A stretch of 64,000 nucleotides of DNA from Phycisphaerales bacterium (lineage in GTDB: Bacteria; Planctomycetota; Phycisphaerae; Phycisphaerales; UBA1924): positions 1 through 64,000 of the forward strand of contig WFPK01000025.1 of the NCBI GenBank assembly GCA_015487555.1. The letters are read 5' to 3'. Below, one piece after another: positions 19,443 to 29,751 of the stretch. Under the pieces are notes generated by a model that saw only the letters and a list, made by a program, of their open reading frames with translations, ran no database searches and was not told the origin of the DNA. How positions within the stretch are numbered: position 1 is the stretch's first letter; every line of letters begins with the position of its first letter. The position numbers and the translations under genes were made by a program.

Positions 19443-20099
19443 ATGAACAGAGCCGCCATGAACACAAGAACACGCTTGGTTGGAGTCCTCGCACTGATCG
19501 GGCTCGGCATCGCCATGCTCGGCGCGGGGAATGTCGCCCAGGCCCCCAAAGCCCAAGCCCCCAAAGCCCAGATTGGACAACCCGCGCCCGATTTCACCCT
19601 CACCGATCTCGATGGCAACGAGCACACGCTTTCTCAGTACAGTGCCAAGGGGCAGATTGTGGTGCTCGAATGGTTCTCGCCGTTGTGTCCGTTCGTGAAA
19701 AAGCACTACCGCGAAGACACCGGCACGATGCTGGCGATCGAGCAGGATTTCAAGGATGAATCGGTCGTCTGGCTCCGCATCAACTCGTCGCGGGCTTCGC
19801 ACCGGGCTGCCGATCTCGACCTCAACAAACAGACCGCAGAAAAATGGAGCATCACCTCGCCGATTTTGTTGGATCCACAGGGCACCATCGGGCGTACATA
19901 TAAGGCCAAGCGCACCCCCGAGATGTACATCATCGACGCCCAAGGCGTGCTCGTCTACCACGGCGCGATCGACAACCGTTCCGATGCGCAAAGCCCAGGC
20001 GAGATCAACTATGTCCGCAACGGGCTCGATGAGCTCATCGCAGGCAAAGAACTCTCCAAACCCACCACCAAAGCCTACGGGTGCACCATCAAATATTAG
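19443..20099 (+). CDS. AhpC/TSA (redoxin)-family thioredoxin-like protein, secreted
   Basis: IGQPAPDFTLTDLDGNEHTLSQYSAKGQIVVLEWFSPLCPFVKKHY. Confidence 0.85.
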   Translation: MNRAAMNTRTRLVGVLALIGLGIAMLGAGNVAQAPKAQAPKAQIGQPAPDFTLTDLDGNEHTLSQYSAKGQIVVLEWFSPLCPFVKKHYREDTGTMLAIEQDFKDESVVWLRINSSRASHRAADLDLNKQTAEKWSITSPILLDPQGTIGRTYKAKRTPEMYIIDAQGVLVYHGAIDNRSDAQSPGEINYVRNGLDELIAGKELSKPTTKAYGCTIKY

Positions 20100-20282
20100 C
20101 GTTTTTCAAAGTGAATCCATCCGACTCCTCTTCAGGCACGCCCGCACACATCCCCCGGGCGTGCCTGTTCTTTCTGCCCAGGTGGGACATCGGGCGAGGG
20201 CATCGGGCATTTGAGCCGATAGACTTCCATAGAGCAAGTCGGCCCAAGGCCAGAACCCACGACCACCGCTTCGGAGCATTGC

Positions 20283-22460
20283 ATGTTTGATCTTCTTCCA
20301 GGACCATTGGGCACCTTCGCCAACTTCCTTGTCATCGCGCTGGGATTCGGGTCCATCATCTTCATCCACGAGCTGGGTCACTTTGTCGCAGCCAAATGGG
20401 CCGGCATCCGGGTCCTGGCCTTCTCGATCGGGTTCGGCAATGTCCTCGTCTCCTACCGCAAAGGGATCGGGTTTCGCCGAGGCTCATCCGATGCCGAGTA
20501 CCGCAAGCTCGTCTATGGCTCAGGTGCATCCGACGGGCCCGACGAATCCGACAAATCCAATCATCGCCCAGAGATCAGCCCCACCGAATACCGCCTCTCG
20601 ATGCTCCCGCTGGGCGGGTATGTCAAGATGCTCGGACAAGAAGACCTCAACCCCGATGCCACCTCCCAAGCTCCCGATTCCTACCAGAACTGCCCGGTGG
20701 GCAAACGGATGGTGGTGATCTCGGCGGGTGTGGTCATGAACATGGTCATGGCAGCTGTCCTGTTCATCATCGTGTTCATGGCCGGTCTGCAATCACTCCC
20801 CGCAGAGGTCGGGTTTGTCAGCGCAGGCTCGCCCGCAGCCAAAGCCGTCGCGATCAACCACCCCGAGATCACCCCCGGGCTCCAACGCGGCGATCAGATT
20901 ATCTCGATCAACAACAAAGCCGTCTACTCCTTTGAAGACATCCTCCCCGAAATCGCCATGGCATCCAAGGATGCCCACGCCCAAATCCTCGTCGAGCGCC
21001 CCGGTATCGAAGACCCGATCGCGTTCGAGACCATCCCGACCAAGAGCGAGCTCAACGGGCTCTTGGAAATCGGCATCTCGCCTGCGATCAGCGCAACACT
21101 CAAATCGGTCAGTACCCCCGCCGAGCGTCGGCTTTGGGAGATGTCAAGCCGAGAGTATGGCATGGATGGGCTCGAACCCGGCGACCGATTCGTCAGCGTC
21201 AACGGCCACCCCATCACCTCGCCTTTCGATGTGCTCGACGCTGCCAAGGCCGATCCGGGTCAACCCGTCACCATCGAGATTCAACGCGGCAGCGAGCATT
21301 TCGAGCACACCATCGAACAAGTCCCCGCGTTGCAGGTCGATCTTGTTGAAGTCGGCGAGCAGGTCCAGGCGGTCCGCCATATCCTGGGTTTGACCGGCGT
21401 GATGATGGTCAATCCATACGCAGCTCAAGAAGACACCAAGCAAGGCTTGCAACCCGGCGATATCTTCGTCCGCATCGCCACGGTCGAGTATCCTTCAATC
21501 GGCGAAGGGATCACCGCCATCCGTGCGCACAAAGGGCAATCACTGGACCTGGTCGTGCTGCGTGAGAATCAGCGCGTCAAACTGACCGTCGAAGTGACCC
21601 CAGCGGGCACCATCGGGTTCTACCAGGCGATGAGCACGACCCACACCAACCTCGTCTCCAAACCCGCTAGGTTCGTTCGTCCGATCGAAGCTGACGAAAA
21701 TGACGATGGTGAGCAAACCCATCTCGTCTCACCACCCGCTGCCGACCTGATCGAATACCCCGGCTCGCGCATCATCGCGGTGGGGGACTCCCCGATCACC
21801 ACCCTGCGCGATGTGCCCAATGCGATCTTGCGCACAATCGACCAGGCAGACCAGGCTAGTGACAAAGAAACCTTCACCATCCCCATCACACTCGAGCTCC
21901 CGCTCCCCATCCAGCCCGATGGCTCAATCCCGACGACCACCGCCCAACTCACCATCGACCAGACTCAGCTCCAGATGATCCGCGAACTGGGCTCGACACT
22001 CCCCGGCGATATCGCGATGGTCAACATGTTCGAATATGCCCAGATCATCGTCAAAGCCGACGGGCCGATTGATGCGATCTCCCGGGGGATGAGCAAGTCC
22101 CGCCGAGTGATGATCCAGACCTACATCACCTTCCTGCGCCTCTTTGAAGGCTCGGTCAAGGTCGAGCACCTCAAAGGCCCCGTCGGGATCGCCCACATCG
22201 GCACCCAGCTCGCATCCCAAGGGTGGGTCTGGGTCTTGTTTTTCATGGCCCTGATCTCGGTGAACCTCGCGGTCATCAACTTCCTCCCTCTGCCCATCGT
22301 CGATGGCGGGCAGTTCCTGATGCTCGTCTACGAATGGATCCGAGGCAAACCCGTCCCGATCGTCGTCCAGAACATCGCCACGATGGCAGGGCTGTTGATG
22401 ATCGGCACCATCTTCCTCTATGTCACCTTCAACGATGTCAAAGCGCTCTTTGGGCTCTGA
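20283..22460 (+). CDS. rseP: Site-2 protease family (RseP-like) membrane metalloprotease with PDZ domains
   Basis: FIHELGHFVAAKWAGI (HExxH), YRLSMLPLGGYVKMLGQED, GLQRGDQIISINNKAV and GLEPGDRFVSVNGHPI (PDZ), NFLPLPIVDGGQ (LDG-type motif). Confidence 0.9.
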   Translation: MFDLLPGPLGTFANFLVIALGFGSIIFIHELGHFVAAKWAGIRVLAFSIGFGNVLVSYRKGIGFRRGSSDAEYRKLVYGSGASDGPDESDKSNHRPEISPTEYRLSMLPLGGYVKMLGQEDLNPDATSQAPDSYQNCPVGKRMVVISAGVVMNMVMAAVLFIIVFMAGLQSLPAEVGFVSAGSPAAKAVAINHPEITPGLQRGDQIISINNKAVYSFEDILPEIAMASKDAHAQILVERPGIEDPIAFETIPTKSELNGLLEIGISPAISATLKSVSTPAERRLWEMSSREYGMDGLEPGDRFVSVNGHPITSPFDVLDAAKADPGQPVTIEIQRGSEHFEHTIEQVPALQVDLVEVGEQVQAVRHILGLTGVMMVNPYAAQEDTKQGLQPGDIFVRIATVEYPSIGEGITAIRAHKGQSLDLVVLRENQRVKLTVEVTPAGTIGFYQAMSTTHTNLVSKPARFVRPIEADENDDGEQTHLVSPPAADLIEYPGSRIIAVGDSPITTLRDVPNAILRTIDQADQASDKETFTIPITLELPLPIQPDGSIPTTTAQLTIDQTQLQMIRELGSTLPGDIAMVNMFEYAQIIVKADGPIDAISRGMSKSRRVMIQTYITFLRLFEGSVKVEHLKGPVGIAHIGTQLASQGWVWVLFFMALISVNLAVINFLPLPIVDGGQFLMLVYEWIRGKPVPIVVQNIATMAGLLMIGTIFLYVTFNDVKALFGL

Positions 22461-22476
22461 TGGAAGGGCGTGATCC

Positions 22477-23430
22477 ATGCACCCACTGATCGGGTTGATC
22501 CAGCTCTTGGGCATCGGGTTCGGGTTGTATCTTGCCCTGCTGATCCTCTACACCATGTGGGGGTTGACCCATCCGCGCCGACAGACCTACGCCTGGGCGA
22601 TCTGTCGAAACCTCCCCGGCGATCCTTCCGAACTCGATGAACCAATCCCCTTTGAAGAACGCATCGTCCAGGGAGACCAAGCCGACCAGGGCGAGCTGCA
22701 CCTCTGGGTCTTGCAAGGCAAGAACCCCCAAGGTCCGCGCATCGTGATGACCCATGGCTGGGGATCGAGCCGAATCGGTGGACTCAAACGCATTGCCCCA
22801 TTGCTCGAACACGCATCGCAGATCGTCCTCTGGGACCTCCCCGGGCACGGCGACTCGGCAGGAAAGGTGCATCTGGGATCAACAGAACACACCGATCTTG
22901 CGCGCATCCTCGAATCACTCGAAGACGAAACACCAACGATTTTTTACGGCTGGTCGATGGGCGCGGGGGTCTCGCTGGCGTTGGCCAAAGCGTTTGGAGA
23001 TCAGTATCCGATCGTGGGGCTCATCTGCGAATCGCCTTATATCCATGCTCAGACCCCCGCCCGCAATGTCATCCGTCTGCGAGGCATCCCGTATCGGTTG
23101 AATCTCACACCCGCGATCTGGTTGCTGGGAATCTGCTTTGGGCTTGGCCCATCTTGGCGCGGGTTCGCCCGCGATGAACTCGCCAAATCCATCGAGCTCC
23201 CGATCCTGATCCTCCACGGCGACGCCGACCCCGTCTGCCCGATCGACGACGCCCGGCGCATCGCTGCATGCGCCCCCAACGCCACACTCGTCCCCATCGC
23301 AGGCGGCGGGCACAACAACCTCTGGACGGACCCGGTGTATGCCCACCAGATGAGCCAGGCGATCGAATCATTTCTGGCCGAGTGTTCGGTCAGTCCGCCA
23401 TCGCAAACCGGATCGCCTGCTCGGCCATGA
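22477..23430 (+). CDS. Alpha/beta hydrolase
   Basis: RIVMTHGWGSSRIGG, FYGWSMGAGVSLALA nucleophile elbow, LILHGDADPVCPIDDARR, GGGHNNLW. Confidence 0.88.
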   Translation: MHPLIGLIQLLGIGFGLYLALLILYTMWGLTHPRRQTYAWAICRNLPGDPSELDEPIPFEERIVQGDQADQGELHLWVLQGKNPQGPRIVMTHGWGSSRIGGLKRIAPLLEHASQIVLWDLPGHGDSAGKVHLGSTEHTDLARILESLEDETPTIFYGWSMGAGVSLALAKAFGDQYPIVGLICESPYIHAQTPARNVIRLRGIPYRLNLTPAIWLLGICFGLGPSWRGFARDELAKSIELPILILHGDADPVCPIDDARRIAACAPNATLVPIAGGGHNNLWTDPVYAHQMSQAIESFLAECSVSPPSQTGSPARP

Positions 23431-24082
23431 TGTCGCTGGCGTTGTAGATCGGCAGGTCGCAGTTGTCGGGGGTGACCATCAGGGGGGCTTCGGAGCATCC
23501 GAGGATCACCCCTTCGCATCCCTTGGCGCCGAGCCGACCGATCACATCGAGAATCAACTGGCGCGATTCTTCGCGGACGATCCCGAAGACCAGCTCATCG
23601 AAGATGATCCGATCGAGCATCGCCGAGTCATCTTCGTCGGGGCGGACAAGCTTGATGCCCTTGACTCCAAGGTCGGTCTGGTAGGCCGAGCCCGAGGTGA
23701 CATATTTGGTGCCGATGACGCCGATAACGGTACGGCTGTCGGCTTCGATCCGATCGGCGACGGCACTGGTCATTTTGAGCCAGGGGATCGGGCACGAGAC
23801 CTCGGCGAGTTGCACCGCGTGCTGGACAGCGTTGTCGGGGGTGAAGCAGAACTCGGCGCCGATCGAAGCGAGTCGCTCCGCCGAGTCGCGCATGAGCACC
23901 GCGACCTGCCTCCAGTCATCGCGCCGGACCGCATCGACATACTGGGCAAGGGGGATGTTGTGGACACACACCGCCGGGTGCATATGGGGCTCGAGGTTGA
24001 CCGCTGCGTGGCGAAAAAGCTGTTGATAACACAGCGATGCCCCTTCAGGACTCACGCCCACAATCCCGATCTGTTTGGTCAT
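23390..24082 (-). CDS. Aspartate/glutamate racemase-family protein
   Basis: MTKQIGIVGVSPEGASLCYQQLF, CFTPDNAVQHAV, VIGVIGTKYVTSGSAYQ, GCEGVILGCSEAPLMV. Confidence 0.85.
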   Translation of the reverse strand: MTKQIGIVGVSPEGASLCYQQLFRHAAVNLEPHMHPAVCVHNIPLAQYVDAVRRDDWRQVAVLMRDSAERLASIGAEFCFTPDNAVQHAVQLAEVSCPIPWLKMTSAVADRIEADSRTVIGVIGTKYVTSGSAYQTDLGVKGIKLVRPDEDDSAMLDRIIFDELVFGIVREESRQLILDVIGRLGAKGCEGVILGCSEAPLMVTPDNCDLPIYNASDIMAEQAIRFAMAD

Positions 24083-24213
24083 ATCCGATCGCCTTTCTAG
24101 CACCCCATCGAGTTTCTGGGAGGATTCCCGATACTCCATCGTCCACGATCCTGGCCTATTCGTCAAACGCGAACACCAAAAACGCACCAATCTCGTCTAC
24201 ACTCACCCATTCT

Positions 24214-24753
24214 ATGGCCAACACTCCACAATCCAACCCATTTGCCCTCTTTGATCTACCACCCAGGTTCGATCTCGATGCAACAGATATCGAACGGTCC
24301 TATCTGTCCAAGCTCGCCTTGGCACACCCGGATATGGGTGATGGTGATGCCCAAGGGCCCGATGCAGCCGAGCTCAATCGGGCGCGGGCGACTTTGCTCG
24401 ATGGGGAGCAACGGGCCATCGCCTTGCTCGAAGTGCTCGGCGGGCCCAGCGCCTCAGCGTGCAAAGACCTCCCCGATGGGTTCTTGATGGAGATGATGAC
24501 CCGTCGCCAGGAGATCGAAGAGGAGATTGCCAAGGCGGGCGATCAATCGCGCACCCGATGGGAAGCATGGGCACGCGATGAACGCGCTCAATATGCGCAC
24601 CAAGTCGGCGAGCGTTTCGCAGCACTCGGGGAGGCTCCGAATTCTGAAAAACTTGTCGAAATCCGCGTGCTGCTCAATGCCTGGCGGTATATCGAGCGAC
24701 TGATCGAACAACTCGATCCCGAATATGATCCTGCACAGGCAGATTTCCGATAA
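24214..24753 (+). CDS. HscB-like Fe-S cluster co-chaperone
   Basis: NPFALFDLPPRFDLDATDIERSYLSKLALAHPDMGDGDAQ...AAELNRARATLLDGEQRAIALLEVLGG; J-like N-term (HPD) plus HscB oligomerisation-type C-term. Confidence 0.8.
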   Translation: MANTPQSNPFALFDLPPRFDLDATDIERSYLSKLALAHPDMGDGDAQGPDAAELNRARATLLDGEQRAIALLEVLGGPSASACKDLPDGFLMEMMTRRQEIEEEIAKAGDQSRTRWEAWARDERAQYAHQVGERFAALGEAPNSEKLVEIRVLLNAWRYIERLIEQLDPEYDPAQADFR

Positions 24754-24795
24754 AAGGATCGTGAGGAGCAATCGGGATCGCCCCGAAACTGGTTT

Positions 24796-26085
24796 ATGGA
24801 TGCATCAGACACCCCCATGATTATTCTGCTCGTCGCTTTGCTGGTGTGCTCTGCATTGACCTCGGGTTCGGAAACCGCCCTCTTCGGGATTACCCACGGG
24901 CAGCGGGCGATGCTCAAACGCACCAACGCCAAGCTCTCGCGCATCATCGAGTCCTTGCTCACGCGCCCGCGTGAGCTTTTGATGCAGGTACTCTTGCTCA
25001 ATATGGTGGTCAATGTCTCGTACTTCATCGTCACCAGCATCCTGACGATCCACGCTGACTCGATGATTGCTCAGGTCGCGATTTCGGTGATTTCGCTGGG
25101 CGCGATCATCCTTATCGGCGAGGTCTTCGCCAAGCTCTTCGCCTCGTCGGCGACGATCCTGTTCTTGAGATTTGCCGGGCCGATGCACATCATGATCCGC
25201 CGACCGATCTCGCCTGTGATCAGATTTATGTACGCATGGATCGTGGGCCCGCTATCGAGGTTATTTGCACCAAGTCAGTCCAAAGCCCAGCCTCACGCGG
25301 TTTCGCCAGAGCAGATGGGAACGCTCATCGAGCTCAGTGTCCACGATGGTGTGATTGATCCCGGCGAGCAGGAGCTGCTCACTTCGATTGTGTCGATGGG
25401 GCAGATGCGTGTTGAGCAGGTGATGACGCCTCGGGTTGATATGTCGTGGATTGATTTCAATACGAGCAACGAGGAGATCATCACGATCTGCAAAGCCACC
25501 GGGCGGACGAGGCTTTTGGTCTGCAAAGACGGGATCGACGCGGGGGTCGACGGCATGGTCAACGCCCGCAGGGTGCTCGAAGGACAAACAATCGAGCAGG
25601 CGATGAGCGAGGTGCTCTTTGTCCCCGAGCAGAGCCGCCTTGATATGCTCATCGAGCAGTTCCGCCAATCCGGGCAGAGCGTCGCGGTGTGTGTCGATGA
25701 GCACGGCGGGGTCTCGGGGATCGTCACCATCGCCGATGTCACCAAAGAACTCATCGAAAGCGTTGGCGACCCACACCATGATTTGGCCAACGAGGTTCAA
25801 CTCGTCGGCGTAGGCAAATGGATCGTGCCCGGTCGATTGTCGATCCGGGATTGGTCTGCGATGTTTGCTGACCGATCGGTGATCGAGCACGCCAAGAAGG
25901 TCAACACACTCGGCGGGTTGGTAATGGTTTTGCTTGATCGTGTGCCTGAGGTCGGCGACCGGGCCCGGATTGGTGAGATTCAGCTGACGGTTGTGGAGAT
26001 GGACGAGCGTTCGATCGAGCGTATCGAGGTGAAACTTATCGAAAGCGATCAGGATGAAAGCGATCAGGACGGGGGTGCATCATGA
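24796..26085 (+). CDS. CNNM/CorC-type (DUF21-CBS-CorC_HlyC) transporter-associated protein
   Basis: SGSETALFGITHGQRAMLKR (DUF21), VMTPRVDMSWID, CVDEHGGVSGIVTIADVTKELI, C-terminal CorC_HlyC region. Confidence 0.88.
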   Translation: MDASDTPMIILLVALLVCSALTSGSETALFGITHGQRAMLKRTNAKLSRIIESLLTRPRELLMQVLLLNMVVNVSYFIVTSILTIHADSMIAQVAISVISLGAIILIGEVFAKLFASSATILFLRFAGPMHIMIRRPISPVIRFMYAWIVGPLSRLFAPSQSKAQPHAVSPEQMGTLIELSVHDGVIDPGEQELLTSIVSMGQMRVEQVMTPRVDMSWIDFNTSNEEIITICKATGRTRLLVCKDGIDAGVDGMVNARRVLEGQTIEQAMSEVLFVPEQSRLDMLIEQFRQSGQSVAVCVDEHGGVSGIVTIADVTKELIESVGDPHHDLANEVQLVGVGKWIVPGRLSIRDWSAMFADRSVIEHAKKVNTLGGLVMVLLDRVPEVGDRARIGEIQLTVVEMDERSIERIEVKLIESDQDESDQDGGAS

Positions 26086-27077
26086 GTGCTTCTGAACTGA
26101 TTTTCTGGTGGGCAATCATGTTCATCGGGCTCGGTGGGGCAGCGATGTGCTCGGGGTTTGAGGTTGGGTTGTATACGGTCAACCGGGTGTTGGTGCGTGT
26201 GCATGCTGTTGGAGGGCATCAAGGCAGACGGGCACGGGTGCTCGAGTCCCAGATCGAGCATGCCGCCTCGACGCTGACAGCTTTGCTGGTCTGGAACAAC
26301 ATCTCGAACTATGCGGGTACCTTGGCACTCACGACGCTGATTGCGACACTCGGGCTCGCCGACATCGAGATGATCCTCATCCAGGTGGTGGTGCTGACGC
26401 CAGTGCTTTTGGTATTTTCTGAAGCGATGCCTAAGGAAATCTTCCGCTCCAATGCCAATATGCTGATGGAGCGCTTTGCTTATGTGATCTATTGCATGAG
26501 GCTGGTGCTCATCTGGATCCCGATTGTGCCTGTGCTTATGTGGGTCGCCAACGGGGCATCGAAACTCGTTGGCGTCGATACACTCGGCTCATTGACCACC
26601 GCGCGCGAACGGATGGCCGACCTGCTCAAGTTTGGCTCGAACCAGATGAGCGATGCCCAGGTCTCGCTGATCGAACGGGCGCTCGAACTCGAGCATGCGA
26701 CGGTGCGTTCTGAGATGATCCCGCTGCGCAATGCGGCGTTTGTGCGCACAAACTGGTCGATCGCCAAAGCCCGGGCCTTTATCCGCAATCACCCCTACAC
26801 GCGATACCCAGCCCTTTCACCCAAGGGGCAGGTGGTCGGGATTCTAAGCAGCATCGACCTGTATACCCAATCGGAGATGGATACTCACCAGTCAGTCCAA
26901 GCTTTGCTGCACCCGCCTGTGCGGGTCGAAGGCGGGCTTTCGGTGAGTCAGGCGCTGGGCAAGCTCAGTCAAGGGAGTGGACGATTGGGGATTGTGACCC
27001 TTGGTGATCGTGATGTAGGGATCATTACTCGAAAGGACCTGATCGAGCCTCTGGTCGGGGAGCTTGAGGATTGGTAA
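26082..27077 (+). CDS. CNNM/CorC-type DUF21-CBS protein, paralog
   Basis: CSGFEVGLYTVNRVLVRVHAVGGHQGRRARVLE..., CBS pair ending LGIVTLGDRDVGIITRKDLIEPL; ATGA overlap with the upstream gene. Confidence 0.85.
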   Translation: MSASELIFWWAIMFIGLGGAAMCSGFEVGLYTVNRVLVRVHAVGGHQGRRARVLESQIEHAASTLTALLVWNNISNYAGTLALTTLIATLGLADIEMILIQVVVLTPVLLVFSEAMPKEIFRSNANMLMERFAYVIYCMRLVLIWIPIVPVLMWVANGASKLVGVDTLGSLTTARERMADLLKFGSNQMSDAQVSLIERALELEHATVRSEMIPLRNAAFVRTNWSIAKARAFIRNHPYTRYPALSPKGQVVGILSSIDLYTQSEMDTHQSVQALLHPPVRVEGGLSVSQALGKLSQGSGRLGIVTLGDRDVGIITRKDLIEPLVGELEDW

Positions 27078-27201
27078 AGTGTTTGGTGGGCGATCCCATT
27101 TGTCTGATAGAAGGATGCCCAGTCTAAGCCTCAAGGGGGAATAGCTCAAACTTTGGGTGTGTTCGCCAAGAGAATCGCATGTGCTGAAAAGAGGATTCCT
27201 G

Positions 27202-27660
27202 ATGCAGAAGTCAAAGCTGATTGTTCCATTCTTGCTCGTGGTCGCTGCTGCGATTTTCGTGCTCCCCACGGTGATCGGTCTGATCAAAGGCACCGCCGAC
27301 ACGCCGGGCGTCTTTGCCGATGCCTATACCCTGACTCAGGCAGCCGAGCTTTCTAAAGAAACCGGCAAACCGATGCTGGTTTTGGCGACCGCCGACTGGT
27401 GCCCGCCTTGCCAGACACTCAAGCGAACGACCCTTGTGGATCCAACCGTGGTCGAGTGGATCAAGGCCAATACGATCCCGGTGTATCTCGAAGATGCAGT
27501 CAATGGCGAGGAGATCGGTGGGTTGGGCGTGCGATCGTACCCAACGACGATGCTGATTCAGGATGACAAGGTCTTGGTGTCGGTGCCCGGGGCGGTCAAG
27601 GCGGGCTCATTTGTGCGGGCGCTGAGTGCTGCGATTCCTGCGACACCCAAAGCGCCCTAA
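27202..27660 (+). CDS. Thioredoxin-family protein, membrane-anchored
   Basis: TGKPMLVLATADWCPPCQTLKRTTLVDPTVVEWIKAN, GVRSYPTTMLIQDDKV. Confidence 0.88.
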   Translation: MQKSKLIVPFLLVVAAAIFVLPTVIGLIKGTADTPGVFADAYTLTQAAELSKETGKPMLVLATADWCPPCQTLKRTTLVDPTVVEWIKANTIPVYLEDAVNGEEIGGLGVRSYPTTMLIQDDKVLVSVPGAVKAGSFVRALSAAIPATPKAP

Positions 27661-27710
27661 AATGGAAGCGAGTCAAAAGCTGCCCTTTCGCCATGCTCTG
27701 CGGCGGGCCT

Positions 27711-27735
27711 CCCTGCAAGGGTGCAGGGAGGGGCG
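27711..27735. repeat. Intergenic hairpin
   Basis: CCTCCCTGC aagggt GCAGGGAGG, 9-bp perfect stem downstream of the thioredoxin gene; no T-tract. Confidence 0.5.
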
Positions 27736-27770
27736 ATGCCGATCCTCTTGCTTTGTCCCTCGGTCGTGGC

Positions 27771-27913
27771 TGACGGCTCAAAGGCATCCCATCGGGTGCC
27801 ACTACTCGCCGTCTTCGGTGCCGTCGTGTCTTTGTTTGGTTGAGCACACGGGCACTACTGCGCCCTTCGGGCGAGTAGTGGCACCCAGATTCGGATTGAT
27901 AATCGAGCCGTCA
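27771..27913. repeat. Double-hairpin palindromic repeat (family A) with terminal inverted repeats
   Basis: TGACGGCTC (27771-27779) / GAGCCGTCA (27905-27913); GGGTGCCACTACTCGCC (27794-27810) / GGCGAGTAGTGGCACCC (27870-27886). Same layout as 49735-49888. Confidence 0.9.
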
Positions 27914-28065
27914 GATGCGACCGAGCTCATCGTCGCCCTTGCCTTCCTTTCTGAATCCTTATTCTGCCAGAACCAAATGGGTATGTATCGGGTATAGACT
28001 CAGAGAACGACCAATCGGCGTTCCCGTGTATGTGCGGGGGCGTTTGTGTCCATATGGAGGCCATC

Positions 28066-29751
28066 ATGGCTCAGAAAAGCTCATTGCTGCTCATAGGGAT
28101 TCTTGGCATCGCGGTTGTTGGCTCGACCATCGCGGTGGCGACCAACGCCATCCGTGTGACGGCTGACGACTACGCATTCTTTGATCCGATTGTCGATGTC
28201 GAGACGCTTATCGAGGGACTCTATGTTGAAGAGCCTGATACCGACAAGCTCCAGCTCGGGGCGATCAATGGCATGATCGAGGAGCTCAACGATCCATACA
28301 CCACCTTTGTTCCCAAACGAGATACTGACGATTTCGAGCGAAGTCTGACCGGCGAGTATGTCGGGATCGGGGCCGAGGTGCAGATTCGGGACGGTTGGCT
28401 GACGATTTCGTCGCCGCTCGATGGATCGCCTTCGTGGAAGGCCGGGGTGATGCCTGATGATCGGGTGATCAAAATTGATGGTGAGAGCACCGAAGGGCAA
28501 TCCATCGACGATGCAATTGATCGGCTCATCGGCGAGCCTAAGACCAAAGTGGTCATCACGGTCGAACGCGGCGCCGAGACACTCGATATCGAGATCATCC
28601 GCGACCATATCAAAGTTCAGGCGGTCAAGGGGTTCATGCGCCTCGAAGGCGACGGGGCCTGGGAGCATGTGATTGATTCGGATCGGAACATCGGATACAT
28701 TCGGCTGACGCAGTTCACACCCAAGGCGGCCCTCGAGATTATTCATGCGATTAACAACGCTGAAAAAGAGAACGGCGAAGAGCTCGGGGGGTTGATCCTC
28801 GACCTGCGATTCAATCCCGGTGGGTTGCTCGACGAGGCGGTGAAGATCGCGGATATGTTTATCGACGAGGGCACGATTGTCTCGACCAAGGGGCGGGTGT
28901 TCGAGGAGCGTATCGAGCGGGCGCACAAGAAGAATACGATCATCGACATGCCTTTGGTTGTGCTGATCAACGGGCAGAGCGCCTCGGCTTCGGAGGTCTT
29001 GTCGGGTGCATTGTCCGATCATGATCGGGCCGTTGTCATCGGGACGCGATCGTTTGGTAAGGGATCGGTGCAGACGGTTCGCGAGCTTGAGAGTGGTGCT
29101 GGGATATTGAAGATCACCGAGCAGTATTACTATCTGCCCTCGGGTCGGTTGCTCCATCGACGCGATGATTCGACGGTGTGGGGGGTTGATCCGACGCCTG
29201 GATATTATGTGCCGGTGAGCAACGAGGAGATCGGCGAGATGCTCGCAGCGAGGCGTGAGCAGGAGATTCTCACGCATGTTGATGCAGCCGACACGGTGGA
29301 TATCCATGATACGGATGCGGTGCTCGATGCGCTCAAAGACCCGCAGTTGACTGCAGCGGTGCGGGTGATGCAAAATCGGATTGATACAGGGATATTCGAG
29401 CCCGTCGGGATCGAGGCCAATGCGCCCGATGATGTCGCGCTCGCTGAGCTCAATGCGCTGCGGAACCAGGAAGAGCGGATGCTCCGCGAGTTGACGAGAC
29501 TCTACAAACGCGTCGAAGCGGTTGAAAGCGGGATTGACGAAGCCAAGGCTGAGGAAAACCCACGCGATTTCTGGGACGACGAACTCGAACTCAAAGGCGG
29601 CGAGCTCATCGTCCGCGATAAGGACGGCAACATCGTCACCACCCTGAGAATCACAGGCGAGAACCTCGAACGCTGGCTCATTGATGCCGATGTCGAGAAA
29701 GTCGAGAAGGTCGAGCAGACTGAAGATTCAGAAACGGAATCCGGTTCGTGA
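28066..29751 (+). CDS. S41-family C-terminal processing peptidase with PDZ domain
   Basis: GLILDLRFNPGGLLDEAVKIADMFI, VVLINGQSASASEVLSGAL, GTRSFGKGSVQTVREL. Confidence 0.92.
   Translation: MAQKSSLLLIGILGIAVVGSTIAVATNAIRVTADDYAFFDPIVDVETLIEGLYVEEPDTDKLQLGAINGMIEELNDPYTTFVPKRDTDDFERSLTGEYVGIGAEVQIRDGWLTISSPLDGSPSWKAGVMPDDRVIKIDGESTEGQSIDDAIDRLIGEPKTKVVITVERGAETLDIEIIRDHIKVQAVKGFMRLEGDGAWEHVIDSDRNIGYIRLTQFTPKAALEIIHAINNAEKENGEELGGLILDLRFNPGGLLDEAVKIADMFIDEGTIVSTKGRVFEERIERAHKKNTIIDMPLVVLINGQSASASEVLSGALSDHDRAVVIGTRSFGKGSVQTVRELESGAGILKITEQYYYLPSGRLLHRRDDSTVWGVDPTPGYYVPVSNEEIGEMLAARREQEILTHVDAADTVDIHDTDAVLDALKDPQLTAAVRVMQNRIDTGIFEPVGIEANAPDDVALAELNALRNQEERMLRELTRLYKRVEAVESGIDEAKAEENPRDFWDDELELKGGELIVRDKDGNIVTTLRITGENLERWLIDADVEKVEKVEQTEDSETESGS

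Noticed and set aside
18714-19991. 425-aa minus-strand ORF
   Set aside because: Spans two well-supported plus-strand genes on the opposite strand; shadow ORF.
28081-29373. 430-aa minus-strand ORF
   Set aside because: Antisense to the S41 peptidase; composition typical of a shadow frame.
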